From Rubrivivax albus (GTDB lineage: Bacteria > Pseudomonadota > Gammaproteobacteria > Burkholderiales > Burkholderiaceae_C), in assembly GCF_004016515.1 (NCBI RefSeq), contig NZ_SACT01000002.1:744001-808000 (forward strand): a stretch of 64,000 nt of DNA, read 5' to 3'. Within the stretch, counting starts at the first letter, position 1. The number at the start of each line of letters is the position of its first letter. Position numbers and translations under genes: made by a program. Under the pieces are notes generated by a model that had not been told where the DNA came from, searched no databases, and saw only the letters and a program-made list of their open reading frames with translations. This document shows, piece after piece, positions 22,301 through 29,157 of this stretch.

Positions 22301-22677
22301 GTTGCCTGCGCGGGATTCGAGGAACTGGTCGACGCCGTCGCACTGGCACTTCCGCCCTGGGCGCCGGCGCCACCGTTGCCCCCCTTGATGGAGGCCGTGC
22401 CGCCACCACCCGATCCCCCGGAGCCCCCGCTACCGCCATACGCGGACGCGGTGTTGGTGGCGCCGCTGGCGGCATTGGCATTGGCCGAACCGCCGGCGCT
22501 GCCCGATCCGCCGGAGCTGCCCGACGTCTGGCCATTGGTGCCCGCCGTGCCCGTCGTGCCGCCGACGGTGACCGAGGCCGCGTAGGCCGCACTGATGGAC
22601 GCCGACAGGACCAGCGGCACCAGGATCGCACGGGGTGCACGCGAGGTGGCGCGACGGCGGGACGGGCGAACGGTCAT
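16372..22677 (-). CDS. Giant glycine/alanine/serine-rich exported repeat protein
   Basis: 2101 residues, unrecognised family. A twin-basic N-terminus and LVLSASISAAYAAS form a signal peptide. Residues about 40-1700 are low complexity, alternating GG-rich loops (YGGxGGxGxG) with short Ala/Ser/Thr/Val strands (SVSVGASAV, LNVTVSSTG). They are organised as four modules of 397-398 residues marked by a recurring VNGxTTGTMYWTQT motif. The C-terminal 240 residues are different: a non-repetitive, probably beta-sandwich region (SLPNLNGGSNGLQ to SYLLTANAG) reminiscent of domains in PEP-CTERM-type secreted proteins, but with no PEP-CTERM anchor, then a basic tail. GGAG lies seven bases before the ATG. 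The pattern suggests a surface, matrix or adhesive protein. The barrel gene downstream may be its partner. Confidence 0.8.
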   Translation of the reverse strand: MTVRPSRRRATSRAPRAILVPLVLSASISAAYAASVTVGGTTGTAGTNGQTSGSSGGSGSAGGSANANAASGATNTASAYGGSGGSGGSGGGGTASIKGGNGGAGAQGGSASATASTSSSNPAQATAYAYGGQGGSSGSPGGDGGAGAGNGSSGGSGASASASASSTATTGNTSNATAYAAGGGGGYAISPGRTGGSGASASASAYGSSAGGSVSVGASAVGGAGGTGYTGANGGAGASVSQGSSVNGATTGTMSWSQTAGAGSGGFSYGGQAGNGGNASTSLSRSNNNAAVLNVTVSSTGGAGGGAIDGGGTGTAGTATSSASINANAGNLTLSANSFGGSGGGSIGGASGKNGATASSTASGSVSGSASAGIQAQSYGGNGGTGAGAGRSGGHGASATANASGTAGSGSLNVNVYAYGGTGGSGTGSANGGNGAAQTLANAVSASGTGAVTLTQGATGGQGGASDGGTAGAGGAASSTLTRTVNGAATLTASVSANGGHGGGTNGSTGTTAAGGSATSSSTINGSASVNSTVYAYGGNGGAGGALSSSGSSGATGSAESQANTTGNSVATASASAVGGSGGYGQGNGRTAGTGATASASAYGSSNGGHTSVSATASGGAGGTGYSTANGGAGAAVTQGSSVNGSTTGTMYWTQTANGGSGGYSYGGQAGAGGNASTTLSRNNNTASTLNVAVTSSGGDGGGSTDAGGTGVAGTASSDATVNAKAGALSLSAAATGGSGGSAGSNANGKKGGNASTTVNGSVLNSANGAVQGTAYGGAGGTGTGSGRSGGLGGTSSVSATGTADTGSLTVSAYGYGGSGGAGNGSANGGNGAVQVLNNAVNGTGNGTLTLTQYAVGGHGGSSNGAVAGNGGGANSSLSRTKNTASHLAANVSASGGLGGSTSGAPGTAGNGGNATASAVMSGSATVSTAVTAYGGAGGAGAATTGSGAAGGTASSSAQANSSANSAVTATGTANGGGGGYAQGAGRTAGAGGTATASGYGTSVGGQTSVAATASGGSGGTGYGDANGGAGASVTLGSAVNGITTGTMYWTQTANAGAGGFSYGGQAGAGGDASNTFSRNNNNASALNVSVSSSGGSGGGSADAGTTGQAGNASTSATVYAKAGNLSLTASAQGGQGGTASSDASGQNGGTASATANGMVDDSASGTVVAQASGGTGGTGAGAGRSGGDGGTVSLTAIGNAGTGALNVSAHAYAGAGGAGSGGAAGGAGADATLTNAVNGLGSGSVTLTQNATGGNGGASAGGLAGAAGSASSSLTRTNNTATSLTGTTSATAGTGGASTGASGTAGAGGDASATTVLTGSASVTSYARAYGGAGGAGAATSSSGAAGGVAASNAQANSSVNSAASATAQSTSGGGGYAQGNGQVGGTGGDATGATAYASSTGGVVSVSAQAGAGSGGTGYSGADGGAGGSATQGSSVNGATSGTMYWYQSAAGGSGGYSYGGQGGAGGDASTTLSRNNNNAAALNVTVASNGGAGGGSNGGGGTGAAGAASTSATVGAAGALSLTGTSTGGGGGAAGSGASGQAGGAATTVATGTVSGGSTGTVSATAYGGAGGAGAGSGQTGGAGGTADARAVVNGAAGNLAASSYAYGGAGGAGSSAASGGAGGDVSLDNDVNAVSGGQGTVTQLAYGGTGGSSSGGTAGRGGNASSVLNRVFASQTSTQVSLQAYGGAAGAVSSGAAGAAGGTGHVGADIEQTTAGKPLNVQGYANGGTGSGGVAGGDASASMVARSTQNVTLGANLQAGAGGNATSNITASSTGATANVYATQTVTASTGEASGTARTEGVDSAALWSRTTTNGVSGTASAISTSTSGTRSVSSEAHAGTSGSTLADATASYAAASTLSLPNLNGGSNGLQAFAYSYGALNSTALNNIMLNNPNVAAAVGGSFDLIGGGVLGANYGSGASGSQTYTAVANYTFTVDAATPVSLGLLDFTHHGGGFDSLTLTATRGGATLFSTSFNNVGDAAAFLDDRVVSLGNFNAGVRSVKLTYTLVADSAQGADMSYLLTANAGSVASGAPATAAATPSTPTTTASRLSGLMPTLFGTEAVLRSLSPSVAVAESAGSRRSPVPARRDLPALRER
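17600..22450 (-). repeat. Four tandem modules of about 1.19 kb within the glycine-rich gene
   Basis: The codons for the VNG/SSVNG motif recur at 21944, 20753, 19562 and 18368, giving spacings of 1191, 1191 and 1194 bases (397, 397 and 398 residues). Flanking segments (GGAGGTGY, SYGGQAGAGGNAST, LSRNNNxAxxLNV) recur in register. Outer limits are approximate. Within each module a shorter pattern of roughly 25-30 residues is also visible. Confidence 0.85.
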
Positions 22678-22784
22678 TCGGGGCTCCAGGGATGGAAAAC
22701 CACCGAATGTATTTCGGGACAGCCGATTTCAGGCCCGGGCCAAGCCCCAAGAACACGGGACGGCGCGCCGTCCCGTGCGATGGA

Positions 22785-23969
22785 TCACAGCCGCTCGAAC
22801 ACCGCTGCGATGCCCTGGCCGCCGCCGATGCACATCGTCACCAGCGCATAGCGGCCGCCGGTGCGGTGCAGCTCGTAGATCGCCTTGGTGGCAATGAAGG
22901 CGCCCGAGGCACCGATGGGGTGGCCCAGCGCGATGGCGCCGCCGTTGGGGTTGGTCTTGGCCGGGTCCAGTTCCAGACCGCGCGTCACCGCGATGGCCTG
23001 GGCAGCGAAGGCCTCGTTGCTCTCCACCACGTCGAGCTGGTCCACTGTCAGGCCGGCCTTCTTCAGCGCCAGCTTGGACGCCGGGATCGGGCCCTCGCCC
23101 ATGATCTCGTTGGGCACGCCGGCCACGGCGTAGCTCACCAGGCGCGCCATCGGCTTGTGGCCGTGGGCCGCGGCCACCTTGGCGTCGCCGAGCACGAAGA
23201 AGGCGGCGCCGTCGTTGATGCCCGACGCGTTGCCGGCGGTGACGCTGCCGTCCTTCTTGAACGCCGGCTTCAGCTTGGCCAGGCTCTCCATCGTGGTGCC
23301 GGGCTTGCAGTGCTCGTCGGTGTCGAAGACCACCTCGCCCTTGCGCGTCTGCTTGACCACCGGGACGATCTGGCTCTTGAAGCGGCCCTCGGCGATGGCG
23401 GCGGCGGCGCGGCGGTGGCTTTCCACGGCCAGCGCGTCCTGCTCCTCGCGGGTGATGCCCCACTTGACCGTCAGGTTCTCGGCGGTGATGCCCATGTGTC
23501 CGACGCCGAACGGGTCGGTCAGCGTGGCCACCATCATGTCGATGAGCTTGGTGTCGCCCATGCGCGCGCCGGTGCGCATGGCCGGGCTGAGATAGCCACC
23601 GCGGCTCATCACCTCCACGCCACCACCGATGCCATAGTCGCAGTCACCCAGCAGGATGTTCTGCGCCGTGGTCACGATGCCCTGCAGGCCGGAGCTGCAC
23701 AGGCGGTTGACGGCCATCGCCACGCTGTCCATCGGCAGCCCGGCCTGGATGCTGGCCACGCGCGCGACGTAGGCGAAGCGGCTCTCGGTGGGGATGGTGT
23801 TGCCCACCGTCACGTAGTTGATCGCCTTGGGGTCGACGCCACTGCGCTCGACCGCCGCCTTCATCACCTGGCCGGCCAGTTCCGCCGGCTCGATGTCCGA
23901 CAGGCTGCCGCCGAAGGTACCCACCGCCGAGCGCGCCACGCCCAGCACCACCACATCACGTTGGCTCAT
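22785..23969 (-). CDS. bktB: Beta-ketothiolase / acetyl-CoA acyltransferase, BktB-like
   Basis: 394 residues, the same length as Cupriavidus BktB and strongly similar. The thiolase triad falls at Cys91 (NRLCSSG), His350 (LGHPIGASG) and Cys380 (MCIGGGQG). It condenses or cleaves 3-ketoacyl-CoA in the cytoplasm; BktB supplies C4-C5 precursors for polyhydroxyalkanoate synthesis, but a degradative role is possible and no pha genes are in view. AAGGAG at 23976-23981, six bases before the ATG, fixes the start. A TTGAC-N4-GTCAA palindrome lies about 95 bases upstream. Confidence 0.9.
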   Translation of the reverse strand: MSQRDVVVLGVARSAVGTFGGSLSDIEPAELAGQVMKAAVERSGVDPKAINYVTVGNTIPTESRFAYVARVASIQAGLPMDSVAMAVNRLCSSGLQGIVTTAQNILLGDCDYGIGGGVEVMSRGGYLSPAMRTGARMGDTKLIDMMVATLTDPFGVGHMGITAENLTVKWGITREEQDALAVESHRRAAAAIAEGRFKSQIVPVVKQTRKGEVVFDTDEHCKPGTTMESLAKLKPAFKKDGSVTAGNASGINDGAAFFVLGDAKVAAAHGHKPMARLVSYAVAGVPNEIMGEGPIPASKLALKKAGLTVDQLDVVESNEAFAAQAIAVTRGLELDPAKTNPNGGAIALGHPIGASGAFIATKAIYELHRTGGRYALVTMCIGGGQGIAAVFERL

Positions 23970-24057
23970 GCCTGTCTCCTTCCGGGGGATAAGTTGCGGG
24001 GAAACCCCGAGATTAGCGCGTCCGCCCTGTCGCGCGGCTGACGCCCCCGCAACGCAC

Positions 24058-24071
24058 TTGACCGGGGTCAA
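24058..24071. promoter_or_regulatory. CRP/FNR-type palindrome upstream of bktB
   Basis: TTGACCGGGGTCAA, a perfect 5-4-5 inverted repeat, the form bound by FNR/ANR/DNR-type regulators. It overlaps the 3' end of the neighbouring lipoprotein gene and is about 95 bases upstream of the bktB start. A TAATCT-like -10 at 24010-24015 would put its centre about 60 bases upstream of transcription. The same arrangement occurs at 37163-37176. Confidence 0.5.
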
Positions 24072-24955
24072 TCGATCGTGGCGGCGCGGTCGGCGTCGCG
24101 CAGGCGCTCGAACAGGGCGCCGCCGGGGTAGGCCGATGGCGTGCGCACCCCCCGCGCCACGTCGGCGGCCCATGTGGCCGTGAGCTCGCGCAGCGCCTTC
24201 ACGTTGCCGGGCCGGGGCGGCCCCTGGCGGCAGGCGACCCAGCCGAGCAGGTCGCTGTCGCCACCCTCGGCGTCCACATGGGTGGATGACTGCAGCAGCT
24301 GCGCGCCGACGAAGCCGTCGCCGCCGGCCGCGATGTCGTCGGCGGCGGCGGCACGCAGGCCAGGGTAGGCGTTGTGCTGGGCGTTGCAGCCGCTGGCGTT
24401 GGCCGTGACCGCGAGCACCGGCCGCTGGCCGAAGGCGGCCAGGCCGCGCAGTTCGTCGACGAAGCGCGCGCCCGAGGCCACCGGGTCGAACAGCACCGCG
24501 CCGGCGATGCGGTCGGGGGCGGCCTGCGCCAGCTGCCAGCCCAGGCGCACGGCAAAGGCGCCACCGGCGCTGTGACCGCCGACCACGGTGCGTGCCGGCA
24601 CCGGCTGGCCGCCGGGTCCGACGAGGCCCTCGGTGACCAGCAACTCGGCCAGCGCGTCGGCCAGCTCCGGGTTGCCGGCCACCATCGATGCGTCGATGCA
24701 CAGCGTCATCAGGCCGGCGTCGACCCAGGCCTGCAGCGTGCCGCGCAGGTTGTCGCAGCGGCGCGTGAAGCCATGCTCGACGATGGCCAGCGCCAGCGGC
24801 TCACCCGCGGGCAGGCCCCAGCGCACGTCGTAGACGGTGCCGCCGATGAGCAGCGTGTCGGCCACCGGCTGCGGTTCGGTGCGGGGTTCGGTGGCGATGG
24901 CCGGTGCGGCGCAGGCGGCCAGGGTCAGCGTGGCAAGGGCAGCAAGGGATCTCAT
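24068..24955 (-). CDS. Alpha/beta-hydrolase lipoprotein
   Basis: 295 residues. The N-terminus MRSLAALATLTLAAC carries a lipobox (LAAC, Cys15), so it is probably a lipoprotein. It is an alpha/beta-hydrolase-fold enzyme: the nucleophile elbow GHSAGG supplies the catalytic Ser, a VEHGF oxyanion-type turn precedes it, and SSTHVDAEGGDSD near residue 230 may hold the catalytic His. It resembles chlorophyllase/dienelactone-hydrolase-like esterases. The gene lies between the ExeA-like ATPase and bktB on the same strand, with about 50 and 98-base gaps. The substrate is unknown. Confidence 0.8.
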   Translation of the reverse strand: MRSLAALATLTLAACAAPAIATEPRTEPQPVADTLLIGGTVYDVRWGLPAGEPLALAIVEHGFTRRCDNLRGTLQAWVDAGLMTLCIDASMVAGNPELADALAELLVTEGLVGPGGQPVPARTVVGGHSAGGAFAVRLGWQLAQAAPDRIAGAVLFDPVASGARFVDELRGLAAFGQRPVLAVTANASGCNAQHNAYPGLRAAAADDIAAGGDGFVGAQLLQSSTHVDAEGGDSDLLGWVACRQGPPRPGNVKALRELTATWAADVARGVRTPSAYPGGALFERLRDADRAATID

Positions 24956-25004
24956 GGCCGAGGCCTCCGAAGGGACGGTGGATGGGGGATCATCGCGCCG
25001 CAGG

Positions 25005-26744
25005 TCAATCCGCAGCGGCGAGTCTGGGCTCGTCCACGCCGCTGGCGCGGTTGAGCTGCATCAGCGTCATCGCGCCGGCCAGCCCGTCGGCGGTCAGGCC
25101 CTGGGCGCGCTGGAAGGCGGCCACGCGCTCGGCCAGGCTGCCGCCCACGCCGCCGTCCAGTCGCGCCAGGCGCTGGGCCAGCCAGTCGGCCAGCGCCGGC
25201 TCGGCGGCGGTGACCAGCTGGCCTTCGCGGTAGCCCGGCGGCACCCGCCACAGGGTGGCGAAGTCGCCGCGCCAGTGGCGCGCCAGTTCCACCATCGGCA
25301 CCCGCACCTCGCCGTCGGCCGACGCCAGGCGCGCCAGACCCTGCTGTTCCCCGAGCAGCACCACCTGCGCGGCGCGCCCGACATCGTCGGCCAGCGACAG
25401 GATCACCGGCCGGTCCAGGGTGCGGATGACGGCCAGCCCGCCGCTGCCACGGTGGCACAGCAGGCCCTGGGCGGAGGCGGCGGCGCAGGGCTCCGTACCG
25501 GCGGCGGGCCATCCCCACAGCGTGGCCAGGTGTCGCCAGGCCGCGGGCTCGTCCCAGGCGCGGGCGTACAGGGCGGACGGAGCGACCTGGCGCGCCGGTG
25601 ACACCGCCGTGGGCACCTGGTTCGTGGCCCCTGCTTCAACGGTGCGCTCGGCCACCGCGGGGCCTGCTGCCGTCGTCGCCGGCGCCGGCACCGTCGCGGT
25701 GGTCGGCACCACCGGCGCAGGGCCTGCCCACAGGCCGCGCACCCAGGGTGCGACGATCACGCCGGCGATGCCGGCCACCAGCAGCCACGGCCAGACGCGC
25801 GTGGGCGCATGCGGCGGGGCCGGCGAGGCCGGCGGCAAAGCGGGCTCGGCCACGTCGGGCACAGCCGGAGGCTGCGCGACGTCTGCCACCGGCGCCGCCG
25901 TCTCGTCGGCCGCCGCCGGCGGGTCGGCCTGGCGCACGAACACCTGCGAGGCCACGCCGGCCACGCGCCCGGCGCCGATGCGCGGCTGTCGCGCCTCGTA
26001 TGCGGCCAGCATGGCGCGGTCGCACAACACGTTGATGCGGCGCGGGATGCCCCGGCACATGGCATGCACGAGGGCCAACGCGTCGTCGTCGAAGGGCAGC
26101 GGGCCGCCGGCGCCTGCCACAGCCAGGCGGTGCGCGATGTAGCGCCGGGTCTCGGCCTCCGGCAGCGCGGGCAGGTGGTAGCGCGCCACGATGCGCTGCG
26201 CCAGCGGTTCCATCACCGGCCGCGCCAGCAGGTCGTTGAGTTCCGGCTGGCCGATCAGCAGCACCTGCACCAGCTTGCGGTCGCTGGTCACCAGGTTGGT
26301 CAGCAGGCGCAGCTGCTCGAGCACGTCGTCGGAGAGCGCCTGCGCCTCGTCCACCGCGATCAGCGTGCGCCGGCCCTGGGCGTGGGTGAGCAGCAGGTGG
26401 CCGTGCAGGGCGTCGATCGGGTCGAAGGCCGCCTCGGCGGCCCCCTCGGGCCGCGCCACGCCCAGGTCCTCGCAGACGCGCGCGAGCAGGGCCTCGACCT
26501 TCAGCCGCGGGTTGACGACGGTGGCGATGTCCACGTCCGGCGGCAGGGTCTCGAGGAAGGCGCGCCAGACGGTGGTCTTGCCGGCGCCGATCTCACCGGT
26601 CAGCAGCACGAAGCCGCCACCGCCGCGCAGACCGATGTCCAGGTGCTTCAGCGCCTCGCGGTGGGCGTCGCTGAGGTACATGAAGCGCGGGTCCGGCGCC
26701 ACCGAGAAGGGTTCGTCGTGAAGGCCGAAGAACGACGCGTACAT
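25005..26744 (-). CDS. ExeA/GspA-like AAA ATPase with periplasmic peptidoglycan-binding region
   Basis: 579 residues. The cytoplasmic AAA domain (about 1-270) begins with the family hallmark MYASFFGLHDEPFSVAPDPRF and has Walker A GEIGAGKTT (50-58) and Walker B LIAVDEAQ. A single membrane helix (about 335-357; WPWLLVAGIAGVIV) leads to a Pro/Ala/Thr-rich linker and a C-terminal peptidoglycan-binding-like module (RVAAFQRAQGLTADGLAGAMTLMQLN). ExeA/GspA works with ExeB/GspB to insert the type II secretin through peptidoglycan. No gspB-like gene adjoins it here: its downstream neighbour is the hydrolase lipoprotein. I start at ATG 26744; the longer frame into 26891 lacks family similarity. Confidence 0.88.
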   Translation of the reverse strand: MYASFFGLHDEPFSVAPDPRFMYLSDAHREALKHLDIGLRGGGGFVLLTGEIGAGKTTVWRAFLETLPPDVDIATVVNPRLKVEALLARVCEDLGVARPEGAAEAAFDPIDALHGHLLLTHAQGRRTLIAVDEAQALSDDVLEQLRLLTNLVTSDRKLVQVLLIGQPELNDLLARPVMEPLAQRIVARYHLPALPEAETRRYIAHRLAVAGAGGPLPFDDDALALVHAMCRGIPRRINVLCDRAMLAAYEARQPRIGAGRVAGVASQVFVRQADPPAAADETAAPVADVAQPPAVPDVAEPALPPASPAPPHAPTRVWPWLLVAGIAGVIVAPWVRGLWAGPAPVVPTTATVPAPATTAAGPAVAERTVEAGATNQVPTAVSPARQVAPSALYARAWDEPAAWRHLATLWGWPAAGTEPCAAASAQGLLCHRGSGGLAVIRTLDRPVILSLADDVGRAAQVVLLGEQQGLARLASADGEVRVPMVELARHWRGDFATLWRVPPGYREGQLVTAAEPALADWLAQRLARLDGGVGGSLAERVAAFQRAQGLTADGLAGAMTLMQLNRASGVDEPRLAAAD

Positions 26745-26794
26745 GGTTGGCGAGCATAGCCGCGGCCGGGCAGCGTTGCGGTTACGCTCGCGCC

Positions 26795-27481
26795 ATGCCA
26801 CCCCATGCTGCCACCCTGGCGCCCACCACACTGATCGACAGCGACCACCCGGCCGTGGCCGCCTTCGCCGCCACGCATGCCCAGGGCGCAAACGACCGCG
26901 AGCGCGCCGTGGCCCTGTACCTGGCCGTGCGCGACGGCTTCCGCTACGACCCGTACCGCATCGACCTCAGCCCCGCCGGCATGAGGGCCAGCGCGGTGAT
27001 CGCGCAGGGCCACGGCTGGTGCGTGCCCAAGGCCGCGCTGCTGGCCGCGGCCTGCCGCGCCGTCGGCATCCCGTCCCGCGTGGGCTATGCCGACGTGCGA
27101 AATCACCTCAGCACGGAACGCATGCGGCAGACGATGAAGACCGACCTGTTCGTCTGGCACGGCTACACGGAGGTCTGGCTGGACCACGGCGACGGCGGCC
27201 ACTGGTTCAAGGCCACGCCGGCCTTCAACCTGTCGCTGTGCGAGCGTTTCGGGCTGCTGCCACTCGAGTGGGACGGTCGCGGCGACTCGCTGTACCACCC
27301 CTTCGACGCCGCCGGCCAGCGCCACATGGAATACGTGGCGCAGCGCGGCAGCTTCGACGACGTGCCGCTGGCGGCCATCGTCGAGAGCTTCCGCGCCACC
27401 TACCCGGGCTGGGGCGACCAGGGGCAGGCCCTGCAGGGCCAGGACTTCCAGGCCGACGTGGCGCAGGAGACGGTTCGATGA
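26795..27481 (+). CDS. Transglutaminase-like (papain-fold) protein
   Basis: 228 residues of the bacterial transglutaminase-like superfamily. The likely catalytic Cys76 lies in GHGWCVPKA and His121 in FVWHGYTEVWL. The usual third residue region reads KATPAFN and does not show an obvious Asp, so activity is uncertain. No signal peptide is seen, suggesting a cytoplasmic protease-like or deamidase-like enzyme. The start at 26795 replaces an upstream in-frame codon that lies between the divergent ExeA gene and this one. Its stop codon overlaps the thioesterase start (ATGA), so the two are co-translated. Confidence 0.85.
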   Translation: MPPHAATLAPTTLIDSDHPAVAAFAATHAQGANDRERAVALYLAVRDGFRYDPYRIDLSPAGMRASAVIAQGHGWCVPKAALLAAACRAVGIPSRVGYADVRNHLSTERMRQTMKTDLFVWHGYTEVWLDHGDGGHWFKATPAFNLSLCERFGLLPLEWDGRGDSLYHPFDAAGQRHMEYVAQRGSFDDVPLAAIVESFRATYPGWGDQGQALQGQDFQADVAQETVR

Positions 27482-27921
27482 CGGCGGCGAACGTGCCCGA
27501 CGGTTTCCTGCCCGCCGCGCTGGGCGGCGAGTTCATCCGGGCCAACGGGCCGTTGTACCTCAAGCGTGGCGAAGGCCGGGCGTGGCTGGGCTTCCGGGTG
27601 GAGTCGAGGCACACCAACCCGGCGGGCATCCTGCACGGCGGCATGATGGCCAGCTTCTGCGACATGCTGCTGCCGATCTGCGCGCACCACCAGGAACCCG
27701 CGCTGGCCAGGCGCTTCCTGCCGACGATCAACCTGCAGATCGACTATCTCGCGCCATCGCCGCTGGGTGCCTGGGTGGAGGGCGAGGCCCAGGTGCTGCG
27801 CAGCACCACCACGCTGGCCTTCATCCAGGGCCTGGTCACCGCCGACGGCGCCCCGGTGGCGCGCGCCAGCGGCATCTTCAAGATCGGGCCGGTGTTCGAG
27901 CGCCCGCCGGCGCCAGGCTGA
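27478..27921 (+). CDS. PaaI-like hotdog-fold thioesterase
   Basis: 147 residues, the normal size for PaaI/YbgC-type acyl-CoA thioesterases. The signature NPAGILHGGMMASFCDM contains the HGG motif and the acidic residue placed on the hotdog helix. Later strands (INLQIDYLAPSPLGAWVEGEAQVL) complete the fold. It starts inside the transglutaminase stop by a four-base ATGA overlap, so the two are probably translated from one message. The acyl substrate cannot be deduced. Confidence 0.87.
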   Translation: MTAANVPDGFLPAALGGEFIRANGPLYLKRGEGRAWLGFRVESRHTNPAGILHGGMMASFCDMLLPICAHHQEPALARRFLPTINLQIDYLAPSPLGAWVEGEAQVLRSTTTLAFIQGLVTADGAPVARASGIFKIGPVFERPPAPG

Positions 27922-27968
27922 CCACGGGGAAGGCCCAGCCTCCACGGCCGGGCCGTCGGGCAGCCCGG

Positions 27969-28949
27969 TCAGAAGGTGTGGGTGATGCCCACACCGTAGG
28001 CATTGCGGGTGTCGCCGGCGTCCGGGTCCTGGCGGCCGAAGCTGGCGTAGACGCTGGTGCGCTTGGACAGGGCGTAGTCGGCGCCCAGGCCGATGAAATT
28101 GGACTTGGCGCCGTCCACGTCCCGCCTGGCCCAGCCAGCCTTCAGGTTGGCCGCACCCATCGCGTAGCGCAGGCCCAGGCTGGTGACCTTGGCGGTGGAG
28201 TCGACCACGTCGTCGTAAACGCTGCGGTCCAGCGCGCCCATCAGCGTCCAGGCGCCGGTGGTCCAGGCCAGGCCGAAGAAGCGCACGGTGTCGCCGCTGC
28301 GGTTCTTGGAAGTGGCGGCCATCGCCGCGATGCCGCCGGCACCGTATTGCACGGCCAGGCCGTTGTTGTTGCCACCGGTGTCACCGGGTGCGTTCTCGAA
28401 GGCGCCGCTGTAGTGCAGCGACCAGCCGGCCACCTTGGGCGAGTCGTAGAAGATGCCGTTGTTCAGCCGGCCGTACTCCGCATTGCCGCTGTTGCTGGTG
28501 CGGTCGGTGGCGTAGTTCCAGTGCCAGTTGTTCCAGGCCGGCGACGCGATGCGGTCGTAGTTGTACCAGGGGTCGAAGGCCCAGTCGTTGTTCGAGACGA
28601 CGTCCAGCGCACGGCCCAGGCGCAGGTGGCCCCAGCCGCCCTTCAGGCCCACCGTGGACTCGCCGTGCCAGAACGGCTTGCCCGCCAACTCGGTGCTGCC
28701 AGTGTCGGCCTCGAAGCGGTGCTGCAGGCGGAAGGTGGCGCTCAGGCCACCGCCCAGGTCCTCGCTGCCCGCCAGGGTGATGTTGCTGCGCTGCACGGTG
28801 CCCATGTGCTTCTGTTCGTCGAAGCCACGGTAGACGCCGATGTCGAAGGCACCGGAGAGCGTGAAGTTCGCGGCCGTGGCGGCACCGGCAGCGGTCAGCG
28901 CGGCAACCGCCACGGCGGAACGGATCAAGGGGTTTCGGGTTCGGGTCAT
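27969..28949 (-). CDS. Gram-negative porin (general diffusion, Burkholderiales type)
   Basis: 326 residues. The signal peptide ends AGAATAANFTLSG. The mature protein begins FTLSGAFDIGVYRGF and ends in Phe (VGITHTF), as expected for a BAM-inserted 16-strand trimeric porin. Family segments include QRSNITLAGSEDLGGGLSATFRLQHRF and GWGHLRLGRALDVV. GAGGA lies close to the ATG at 28949. It is divergent from the glycine-betaine importer across a 208-base AT-richer gap, so osmotic co-regulation is conceivable. Confidence 0.92.
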   Translation of the reverse strand: MTRTRNPLIRSAVAVAALTAAGAATAANFTLSGAFDIGVYRGFDEQKHMGTVQRSNITLAGSEDLGGGLSATFRLQHRFEADTGSTELAGKPFWHGESTVGLKGGWGHLRLGRALDVVSNNDWAFDPWYNYDRIASPAWNNWHWNYATDRTSNSGNAEYGRLNNGIFYDSPKVAGWSLHYSGAFENAPGDTGGNNNGLAVQYGAGGIAAMAATSKNRSGDTVRFFGLAWTTGAWTLMGALDRSVYDDVVDSTAKVTSLGLRYAMGAANLKAGWARRDVDGAKSNFIGLGADYALSKRTSVYASFGRQDPDAGDTRNAYGVGITHTF

Positions 28950-29157
28950 GGAGGTTTCCTCAGGCGGGGCAAGTCGGGGCAAAGGCGCCGGGCCGGTCGG
29001 CCGGTGATTTGCATTTGTCGCAATCACATTTGCACAAAACATTCGAGTATACTCTGTTGTTTTCCCCACACAGTTCAGCTGTGACCGGGACCGTCACGGG
29101 TCGCGATACGCACCGTGGCGGTGCGAACGGCCCGCCCACCAGATTCCGGAGACCTTC
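28950..29157. promoter_or_regulatory. Divergent promoter region between porin and betaine importer
   Basis: This 208-base gap contains an AT-rich island (about 29005-29065) that stands out from the GC-rich surroundings. It includes the ten-base palindrome GAGTATACTC (29045-29054), whose TATACT core could serve as a -10 on either strand, and repeated CATTTG/CAAATG elements. No clear -35 box at correct spacing was found, so assignment of individual promoters is tentative. Confidence 0.4.

Noticed and set aside
16372..22677. Relationship to mycobacterial PE_PGRS proteins
   Set aside because: Only the glycine-rich GGxGG composition is shared. There is no PE domain, the protein has a classical signal peptide, and the 397-residue modules have no counterpart there.
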